A model generated the notes under the pieces. The model did not search any database. It saw only the letters and a program-made list of their open reading frames with translations, and was not told where the DNA came from. A program made the translations under genes and the position numbers. A DNA stretch of 64,000 nt from Echria macrotheca (taxonomy: Eukaryota; Ascomycota; Sordariomycetes; Sordariales; Schizotheciaceae). Shown in pieces: positions 56,532-64,000 of this stretch; the stretch's first letter is position 1; each line of letters starts with the position of its first letter. The DNA is taken from positions 248,001-312,000 of the forward strand of contig MU839834.1 in the NCBI GenBank assembly GCA_030411725.1, written 5' to 3'.

Positions 56532-57247
56532 TTCTTGATGATTTGCTCGCGGCGAAACTTCCTGCAAGAAAAAAGAAGGGGGACGAGCCGGACGAGACGA
56601 TATTTTGGGACTCCGTGCAAAGCCCGCTAGGGCCTGCACTGAAAGTTTAAGTGGAAAGGGCCACGGTTTCAAACATATCGACGCGCGCCGGCGTGCAAGC
56701 TACACAGTACAGCGACAAAGTTGGAGGGTCGTGATGCTATCGCAGATGCGCCGCATCTGGCCGTTCCCTCGCTGCCAAACCCAATCGGGAACGAAGCTCA
56801 CAAGCAAAATTGCATCATTGCGGTGCCATTCGGGCCAGCTGCAACCCAGCTGGCGACCACCTGGTGGATGGCGGGGTCCCGGCATCAAGCTTCGGGCGCA
56901 AACGGACACGCTCATTCGCCGGAGTGGGCATTGGAATTCGCAGCCGACTGATTGGCTCGCCTCTGCCGAGGTGTTCCGGCAAGCCGAGTTGTGAAGATCA
57001 TGGATTGTGTGTGAGCCCACTTTAACTTGTTCGACGCCACCAGACCAGAACAACCATTGTCCTCGCTCGCCCCGAGGATCCCCTCTGTCTGCAACTGGAG
57101 AGCAAGCAGCTCTGTTGTCCCTTCGACGGAACCCGGCCCCCTTTCTGCGTGTGCGACAGGAGCGACGCGACCCAATTGCCGCTCTCTCTCCCTCCCTCGC
57201 TCCCTCGTCATTCTCGCTCACACCACCTCAACTCCCGCCGCAAAACC
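56532..57247. promoter_or_regulatory. Divergent Ptc7 / SDHB intergenic promoter
   Basis: 717 bp between two head-to-head genes for mitochondrial proteins. GC-rich and without a supported gene. No specific factor site was identified. Confidence 0.5.
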
Positions 57248-58227
57248 ATGGCAGCTCTCCGCTCTACCTCGACCCGGGCCCTGCTCGCCTCGGCGCGCCC
57301 GTCGTCCCTCCGCATCGCCGCCGCCGGACCGATCCGTGGCTTCGCCCAGCTCGCCGACGGCGCCCAGCAGAGCAATGTCGCTGCCGGTGATCAGCCGGCG
57401 GCCAAGCTCAAGACGTTCCAGATCTACCGCTGGAACCCCGACCAGCCGACCGAGAAGCCGCGCATGCAGAGCTACACGCTCGATCTGAACAAGACGGGAC
57501 CCATGGTGCTCGATGCCCTCATTCGTATCAAGAACGAGCTCGACCCCACCCTGACGTTCCGCCGGAGCTGCAGAGAGGGCATCTGCGGCAGCTGCGCCAT
57601 GAACATCAACGGCACCAACACGCTGGCCTGCCTGTGTATGTGCCTGCTCTTGAGAGAATTGATATAAGACGAGGGAAGCTAACCTCGGGGCAGGCCGCAT
57701 CCCGAACGAGGACTCGTCCGAGATGAAGATCTACCCGCTCCCGCACACCTACGTCGTCAAGGACCTCGTGCCCGACCTCACGCAGTTCTACAAGCAGTAC
57801 AAGTCGATCAAGCCATACCTGCAGCGGGATACCCCCTCCCCTGATGTAAGATTTCCATGCCGTATTCCCTTCACAACAACAAAACACTGACAACTATGTC
57901 CAGGGCAAGGAATACCGCCAGACCAAGGAGGACCGCAAGAAGCTCGACGGCCTCTACGAGTGCATCCTGTGCGCCTGCTGCTCGACGTCGTGCCCATCGT
58001 ACTGGTGGAACTCGGAAGAGTACCTCGGCCCGGCCATCCTGCTGCAGTCGTACCGCTGGATCGTCGACTCGCGCGACGAGCGCACCGCCCAGCGCAAGGA
58101 CGCCCTCAACAACTCGATGAGCCTGTACCGCTGCCACACTATCCTCAATTGCACGCGGACGTGTCCCAAGGGTCTGAACCCGGGCTTGGCCATTGCCAAG
58201 ATCAAGAAGGAGATGGCGTTCTCTTAA
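57248..58227 (+). CDS. sdhB: Succinate dehydrogenase iron-sulfur subunit (complex II)
   Basis: Carries electrons from the FAD subunit to ubiquinone in the mitochondrial inner membrane. Three exons (57248-57635, 57694-57845, 57904-58227) give 287 aa. The first ~35 residues (MAALRSTSTRALLASARP...) form a mitochondrial presequence. The [2Fe-2S] ligands sit in SCREGICGSCAMNINGTN and LACLCRIP. The [4Fe-4S] ligands are in ECILCACCSTSCPSYWWN, and the [3Fe-4S] and 4Fe motifs in CHTILNCTRTCPKGLNPG. SCREG and the SCPSYWW tryptophans near the quinone site are intact. The His in RCHTILNC, a frequent target of SDHI resistance, is present in wild-type form. The first intron lies inside the LACLCR motif and is closed by a GGCAG acceptor. 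Confidence 0.97.
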
Positions 58228-59125
58228 AAAAAAGAGAAGTGGTAATGGTGGTGGTGGGGATGTGTATAACCTAGCTGGAGGTAAAGCTTGCACAAATGGG
58301 AGGAGAGCGAGAGTTGTGGGGGGGATATTCTAGAGATGGGGGGCGAAAAGGGGGGCGGAGGGTTGTAGTTTACATCACCTGTATGTATGGGGCGATGGTG
58401 GAAACGGGCCGGGCAGTGGTTGGCTTGGTTGTGGTGGTGTGGCAGAACCTCTTTTTGATAGAGGGGGTGTTGTAAAACTTTGGTACCCTGGTCGTTATCA
58501 CGCATGGTTGGGAGTTTTACTTTGTCAGAATAAGAAGAACTTTTGGAAATGGGGTTGGCTTTTTTTTGGCTTGGTATCTCTCACTTTCCCGTGCTTCTCT
58601 AGGTGCGGATAACGTCGAGAGGTTAAATATTGGGGTTCTTCCCATGGTCATGTTCAGTGTTGATATCCACAGAAGATTGACTGGTATAATTAGTTCCCCA
58701 GTTTATTTCGAACCCATATATTGCGTCAGGAGGTCTGTAGGTCGCAAGGACGCTCACGAGGATAGACATTAGGCCTTAGATCTAGGTCTCTCCGCCAAGA
58801 ATGCTCAGGGGCCGAGCAACAAGTCACAACATATCCTTATATCAAATCATGTTTCCAAAAACATACCCTTTTCGCAGGCCAGATATAGATACAGCTATGT
58901 TTCTACCGTCAGACTCCGCTGTACTTCCATATGGAAAGCAGTTAAAAAACAACTCCATTTCAACCCAGAAACACCCCATGCCTTACCCAGTTCTGTATCG
59001 TCCTTGCGAGCCCACCCACCGGGGGGCCAGTTGGTCTGTCTGTATAATCACACGCTGCTGCAGGACAAGCCCCCTTTCTCTTCAAGAAAAAATGGTTATG
59101 GATCGGACATAAGCGGAATGGTTGT
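58228..59125. other. Convergent 3' spacer
   Basis: 3' flanks of SDHB and the KDEL receptor gene. The SDHB side is G-rich. No gene is supported. Confidence 0.55.
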
Positions 59126-60351
59126 TCAGTCATCGTTCCACTCGTCCCCGTTCCTGATACTGCTGGGCTCGCCCGGCGAGTCCTTGTGCTTCTTCGCCGC
59201 CGGAGGCGGGGCGCCATCCTCGTCCTCGTCCTCGTCGAGTGCCCTCGCCAGCTCATCCGGGTCTTGCATCCTCGCATCGGGGTCAACCACGTCTGTCACC
59301 CCCTCGTCCTGGAAGGACTGCTCATGCTCGAGGACATCGTCATCGGCGCTGACTGAGATGCCTCGAGATCCCCACTTAGCCCGCGAGGCACCCCGGGCGC
59401 CCGAGCCACCATTGCGGCTGGTCTGGTGGTCGTTGAAGATGGGGCCGCTCTCCTCGTCTTGATGCGCGAACTGCTTGTTCCCGAAAATCCGGTTCAGCAG
59501 CCAGCCCCGGCGGAGATCGTCGGCGTCCACGACACCGCCGTTTCGTAGTTTTACCCGCTGTCTCGTCCAGTACACCCAGGCGAAGTCGACATAGAGCGCC
59601 GTCTGGATGATACCAAAGATGACCGAGACGGCGCTGGGCTTCTTGTCGTTCGTATCTAGCTCGCGGAGAATCCAGTTGAGCAGGTAGAGAGCGCGGTAAG
59701 AACCCAGGAAAACAATGTAGAAGGACGTGATGACGGTCGGTACGGTCGTTTGGCGGAGGAGGAGGAGCTGGGGGAGCACGCAGACCGATTCGAGGATTTG
59801 AGAGAAGACCCAGAGCCACTGTTCCAAGGTCAGCATTCGAGCCAGCAAAGCAGAGGCAGGCTACCTACGTCGACGAACCACCACCGATCCTCAAAGATCA
59901 TCATGACGAACGGCGAAAGCAACAGGGTGCCGGCCAGGATGACGGCGCTCATCTTCCAGGCGATCTCCTTCTCGCGCGTCCGGGGGTAGACGAAGCGCAT
60001 TATTCCAATAGTGTAAAAGGACGAGAGAAGGTAGAAGACCTTGAAGAAGTAGTTCCACGCCCATGTTTCCGAGAACAGGTCTGTGTAGCGCGTGATGAAC
60101 ACGAGGGCGTAGAAGGCTTGGGTGATGAGGGAGACGCCTGGACGAAGCAGTGTCAGTACATTCTTCCTTCCACGCTTCCCCGAAGAGCAAGATGCCAACC
60201 TTCTGCGCTCCTATTCCGGTGGATGGAGAATATGAGGATGCATTTCGCCGTGATATGGCACAGGTCGGCTGCTATCCTGAATAGCTAGCCGGCTGTTAGA
60301 ATAATAGTCTGCATTTTCTGTTCCAAAACCACCTACGTTCCAAGCGACCAT
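59126..60351 (-). CDS. erd2: ER lumen protein retaining receptor (KDEL receptor, Erd2)
   Basis: Golgi seven-helix receptor that retrieves HDEL/KDEL proteins to the ER. Four exons (60351-60337, 60284-60200, 60137-59869, 59818-59126) give about 353 aa. It opens MVAWNLFRIAADLCHITAKC, with an exon 1 of only 15 nt, then ILIFSIHRNRSAEGVSLITQ, as in other Erd2 proteins. Core segments include ALVFITRYTDLF, YPRTREKEIAWKMSAV, WLWVFSQILESVCVLPQL and GSYRALYLLNWILRELD, then IQTALYVDFAWVYWTRQRVK. The core ends near residue 225. The remaining ~130 residues are hydrophilic and acidic (many Asp/Glu/Ser with DEDEDEDGAPP). Yeast and human receptors stop soon after the last helix, so this tail is long. Confidence 0.92.
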
Positions 60352-61055
60352 CTTGGAGGATCTGTCTGGCACTGGGGCCCGGTGTTTGGGGTTGGAAGAA
60401 TGATACTGTCGAGGAACAGTTGTGATCGCTGACTATCGCATCGCTCGATGACGTGGGACGTGGACAGCTCCACAGCTACGTCTCGAGGGTGGTGATACGG
60501 TTGCTTCAGATGGCTGTCGACAAGACGCGCGGGCGGTCGTAATGATTTAAGAGGAATACACGGTGAGGCTGAAGCTTGCGCGTCGGCCGAGAGACCTGAG
60601 GTTGATGGTGGCCTCGTTGGCCTGTGTCACTTGTCACTGGCTGAAGCTCATCCGACGCCACCCTGATGGCCTGTTCGCCATTGGTTGGCGAGCCAGCGGC
60701 TTCATGCAGCCCACCCCGCGTCACGATGTCAAGGGTTAGGGTATCTCGCTTGGCAAGGCGTTTGCTCAGGCATCATCCAGAACCAACCACTCATCGTCCT
60801 TCTGTTTCTTGGTTTATTCACTTTATTGCTTGACTGCCTACAGCATGTGCGCCTCACACCGACACTCAGGCGGCTTGTTTCAAGAAACAGGTTAAACATC
60901 CATGGTCGAGGCAGACGTTGTGTTGACGATGCCTGACGATTTGGCAGTTGGGGACTGCCGCGTTTAACACCAGCAGAGACGAGCTCAGGTCTTAGACGTT
61001 AGGCTGGTTCTCCTCTCCCCTTTATCTTTTGTTTCCTTGGCTGCCACATGCCGTC
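60352..61055. other. Intergenic region
   Basis: 5' flanks of Erd2 (minus) and the HET-domain gene (plus). Frames here are short and lack features. Confidence 0.5.
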
Positions 61056-63143
61056 ATGCGGTTGCTTAACACTCAAACGTTAGAGTTCGAGGAATTCTCC
61101 GGCGAAGTCCACCATGGAATTCCACCCTACGCCATCCTCTCACATACGTGGGGTGCCGAGGAGGTATCATATCAAGATCACTTGAGCGGGATCAGCTCGT
61201 CAAAGAAAGGCTGGGAGAAAGTGCTGGAATCCGCCCGGGTTGCGGACTCGGAAGGATTTCGGTACGTGTGGGCTGATACGTGCTGTATCGACAAGTCCTC
61301 AAGCGCTGAGCTGTCGGAAGCCATCAACTCCATGTTCCAGTGGTATCGCGATGCCGCCGTCTGCTACGCATACATAAACGATTTCGACGGCTCTGAGATG
61401 CCAGCGAAGGACAACTCGTTTGCCCGCAGTCGGTGGTTTACCCGGGGGTGGACCCTCCAGGAGCTACTGGCCCCGAGAGAAGTTGTTTTCTTCGACCGCA
61501 ACTGGAACGAGGTCGGCTCCAAGAAATCGCTGCGTGATGTGGTCTCTGCCATTACACATATCGGCACAGAGGCCTTGGATGAGCGGCGCTTCTCAGAGTA
61601 CAGTGTGGCCCAAAAGATGTCCTGGGCTGCTGGCCGGCAAACGACGAGGCCTGAGGATGAAGCTTACTGTTTGATGGGTCTTTTTGACGTCAACATGCCG
61701 ATGATCTATGGAGAGGGCCGCAAGGCCTTCTACAGATTACAGCAGGAAATTCTGAAGCAATCTGACGACCATTCGCTGTTTGCCTGGACCCATCCACCGA
61801 ACGACCACTCTCACACGATGATGACTGGCCTGCTGGCACCATCTCCTAACCATTTCAAGGACGCCGCTAGCATTAAACAACTTCGATATAGTGCTGGGGA
61901 GAAATACGAAAACGTGTTCGAGCTTGTCCACCACCTCGTCCGAATCAATACGTTGTCAGCGCCACAGGTCGAAGGATTGCTGCTTCGGGAATCGGACGAC
62001 GACTTGGCCGCCTTCCACGTCGCCGGAAGCCAACAAGCGGGTAGCGTGATCCAAGGAACTCAAGACTCCGCATCAATCTCCGACCCGCCCGAGTCGCAAG
62101 CCGACCGCTCGACTGATAACGAGCCTGACGACTACATGGAATACGGGGAGCAGCAACTCGTCGTTCCAGAAATTCGAATCGATTTGATCGAGGAATCCAA
62201 TGTTCTGGACCAACCAGTGTTTCGTACGTATATCGGAGCCGATAACATCGAATACCGCTCGGATTTCGAATCAGTCCCCCAGATGTTCAAGCCCTTGTCG
62301 GAATACCACGACCCCTATTCGGAAGATCATGAGTTCTCTCAACCAGTGAAGAAACCGACAGGACCGGCGAACTGGCGAAGGTACATTTACGAACCCGTCG
62401 TGGTTGTACCCCTCAGATGTCATGTGCGAGGCCACAGACTGGGCATTTTACTCTCCAAGGATGCTACACAGGGGGGAGAGGGCATCTTTTCTCGGCTGCA
62501 TAATCCATCACTTGTCGTGATGGGGCCGGACTTGGAGTTACGACTATCACTGAACACCGTATATGGAAGGATCGCGACGAGGCCGAGGGAAGTACCTCAG
62601 GGTCGTGTGCGGGACAATCAGCAATGGCCCGAGATTCGAATTACATCTTTGCTTTCGGCCGGGTACCGTCTGTTGTCTACGGCCGGCCCGAACTGGGACC
62701 TGAATCAGTCGCAAAACGCCTTGATTCCCAAGACTCACTACTGTGCGCACTCGGATGCGCCGCTTGCGCTGTTCTACAACCAGTCGACAGGTGACAGCGA
62801 CGCCCCGCCTTTCTTCTTGAGCATTCCACGTAACAACTTGGGGTCACTGACTTGTGAAATCGGCGTCTTCGGGGGCGACAGCAGTGCGTCCTCGTCGACC
62901 GGCTTTTATCTGTACTCTTGCAACCTGGCCGAGGTGCGGCACGGCAAGGTGCCGCTTAAGAACGGCTACTCGCTCGTTGTGAGATACCGTGAGGGTGTTG
63001 GCGTGAACTACGTGATACTGTCGATTGACAACCGGGAAGAGAGTGTGAGGTCTGTGATGACCATGGCTCCAAGGGAAAATAGCGAGACGAGGTGGCTGGT
63101 TCAACGGCTATTTCCGCTGCTCAGGTCGCGGCCAGTCGTCTGA
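61056..63143 (+). CDS. HET-domain protein (vegetative incompatibility type)
   Basis: Single exon of 695 aa from the first ATG (MRLLNTQTLEFEEFSG). The HET domain occupies about residues 20-170. Its blocks are PPYAILSHTWGAEEVSYQDH, FRYVWADTCCIDKSSSAELSE, FQWYRDAAVCYAYINDFDG and SRWFTRGWTLQELLAPREVV. GLFDVNMPMIYGEGRKAFYRLQ closes the domain, followed by LQQEILKQSDDHSLFAWTHP. The remaining 400 residues have no NACHT, WD40 or ankyrin repeats; they carry acidic linkers and beta-rich segments. HET domains trigger cell death after fusion of unlike strains and have TIR-like folds. Many fungal genomes hold dozens, so a role in allorecognition here is inferred. No obvious partner gene is adjacent. Confidence 0.92.
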   Translation: MRLLNTQTLEFEEFSGEVHHGIPPYAILSHTWGAEEVSYQDHLSGISSSKKGWEKVLESARVADSEGFRYVWADTCCIDKSSSAELSEAINSMFQWYRDAAVCYAYINDFDGSEMPAKDNSFARSRWFTRGWTLQELLAPREVVFFDRNWNEVGSKKSLRDVVSAITHIGTEALDERRFSEYSVAQKMSWAAGRQTTRPEDEAYCLMGLFDVNMPMIYGEGRKAFYRLQQEILKQSDDHSLFAWTHPPNDHSHTMMTGLLAPSPNHFKDAASIKQLRYSAGEKYENVFELVHHLVRINTLSAPQVEGLLLRESDDDLAAFHVAGSQQAGSVIQGTQDSASISDPPESQADRSTDNEPDDYMEYGEQQLVVPEIRIDLIEESNVLDQPVFRTYIGADNIEYRSDFESVPQMFKPLSEYHDPYSEDHEFSQPVKKPTGPANWRRYIYEPVVVVPLRCHVRGHRLGILLSKDATQGGEGIFSRLHNPSLVVMGPDLELRLSLNTVYGRIATRPREVPQGRVRDNQQWPEIRITSLLSAGYRLLSTAGPNWDLNQSQNALIPKTHYCAHSDAPLALFYNQSTGDSDAPPFFLSIPRNNLGSLTCEIGVFGGDSSASSSTGFYLYSCNLAEVRHGKVPLKNGYSLVVRYREGVGVNYVILSIDNREESVRSVMTMAPRENSETRWLVQRLFPLLRSRPVV

Positions 63144-63891
63144 GGACCGAGATACATATGAGTGCGGATTGTTGAGATGAGGACTGAAGACTATAACTGA
63201 CTGTCCGCCAGCTCGGTGTCGAGGTGGTGGCATTGATGAATAAGCGTATGGAGTATCTGCAACGAGATGCCACTTGGTATGTGCTAATTTTAACAATGTC
63301 ACAGCGAGAGTCTGTTCGGCTCGCCTCCCTCAGGAAGGGGATGGATCGGCTCCTGCAATCAACAGGGCAATGCCCACACAGAGCAGATGGAAGGGGAAGG
63401 TGTTTTTGATAAGGTGGTGGTAGACGGCCGGGAGTTTAGCCTTTTCGCTACCAAGATGCAAGCCCCAGTGTCCGCTGGGAGCCTCGGCGCAGTCCGCGTA
63501 GTGCGTCGTCATCAGCGGTCCGTCTGACCCCTGTTTGGCCATCCGCATTCCGGGTCGTGTCATCCAGCACGCCATGGACTGCAGGTAGCATGCAGGAAAG
63601 AGTGGTCCTTACGATAAGCAGTTAATGCCAACTTTGGACAACACATTAGACGGATCTCCCGTTTGTCTTTGGTGTCTGACCGTGTCTGCCAGTTTTTTAT
63701 TCTCGACGGCTGGACATGCTACCTATGTACCGGCAGCTTCGGAGCACCTGTCCTGGTGTGGAGAGCTGTTGAGTGCCGAAGCGCACGAGATTAGCTCTGC
63801 GCACTGACACCGGGACTTGTGACCGCCTCGAACAGTCTATCTACAATTTCTTTTTGTCACAGTTGAGAAAGTTTCGGGGTTTGGGGACAAG
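63144..63891. other. Intergenic region
   Basis: 3' flank of the HET gene and 5' region of the last gene. No supported gene. Confidence 0.5.
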
Positions 63892-64000
63892 ATGTTGCTC
63901 TCGCGACTGCTTGCCTCGGCAGCCTTGCTTGCGCTGGGCGGTGCTTGGGTGGTACCCCAGGGCGAGCCCAAGGAAACCACAATGTAAGAGCTCCGAGACC
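63892..64000 (+). CDS. Start of a secreted protein gene, cut by the window end
   Basis: An ATG opens MLLSRLLASAALLALGGAWV, a clear signal peptide, followed by VPQGEPKETT. A GTAAGAG donor occurs at 63984 just before the window ends, so the gene most likely continues in a second exon outside the window. If the donor were not used the frame would stop at once after Met (ATG-TAA). The function cannot be told from this fragment. Confidence 0.55.

Overview
This window is a piece of nuclear chromosome from a filamentous ascomycete, most likely a Sordariomycete. Genes carry short introns (about 45-150 nt) with GTRAGT-like donors and CTAAC/CTGAC-type branch sites. The fungal gene families are typical (CYP505, HET domain, Kre9-like GPI protein, Sec9-like SNARE). 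One block of AT-rich, stop-riddled DNA has the look of repeat-induced point mutation (RIP). I reconstructed 24 protein-coding genes or gene fragments from reading frames and splice sites. No rRNA, tRNA or CRISPR was seen.

Layout. 1-3 kb: no gene seen. 3.0-6.8 kb (-): self-sufficient CYP505 P450/reductase fusion. 7.25-10.28 kb: a RIP-degraded Mutator-like DNA transposon with about 88-bp terminal inverted repeats and an 8-bp target duplication. 11.7-12.8 kb (-): secreted Ala/Gly-rich protein. 13.8-14.3 kb: small tail-anchored frame broken by one TAG. 14.8-16.9 kb (-): ubiquitin C-terminal hydrolase and a CENP-K/Sim4-like kinetochore candidate. 18.2-19.7 kb (+): triple-KH RNA-binding protein. 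20.4-20.8 kb (-): small conserved-looking protein. 22.9-27.0 kb: dUTPase (+), pyridoxal kinase (-), PCNA (-). 27.7-29.7 kb (-): vezatin-like membrane protein. 30.9-31.3 kb (+): EMC6. 31.5-34.2 kb (-): GTPBP1/2-type GTPase. 35.2-36.6 kb (+): Sec9/SNAP-25-like SNARE. 37.3-39.6 kb (+): Dhr2-like DEAH helicase. 40.0-45.5 kb: a gene-free stretch with about 25 copies of a roughly 36-bp motif. 45.7-46.4 kb (+): SDHAF3. 46.6-48.6 kb (-): Baeyer-Villiger-type flavin monooxygenase. 49.7-50.9 kb (+): histidine methyltransferase Hpm1. 53.1-53.8 kb (+): Kre9-like GPI protein. 55.3-56.5 kb (-): Ptc7 phosphatase. 57.2-58.2 kb (+): succinate dehydrogenase Fe-S subunit. 59.1-60.4 kb (-): KDEL receptor with a long acidic tail. 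61.1-63.1 kb (+): HET-domain protein. 63.9 kb to the end (+): start of a secreted protein.

How the genes relate. Most are unrelated housekeeping genes. Three loose themes appear. S-phase/chromosome genes (dUTPase, PCNA, CENP-K candidate) have ACGCGT (MCB-like) sites upstream. Mitochondrial respiration is represented by SDHB, its assembly factor SDHAF3 and the CoQ-linked phosphatase Ptc7. Secretory-pathway genes are ERD2, EMC6 and the Sec9-like SNARE.

The strongest unexplained signal is the 40.0-45.5 kb array. A core of TCACTGCAATTT, a short variable middle, then GGAGGGGATGAA recurs every 50-180 bp with mostly unrelated spacers. It fits no named fungal repeat class that I know. Coordinates of splice junctions were worked out by hand and may be off by a base in places.
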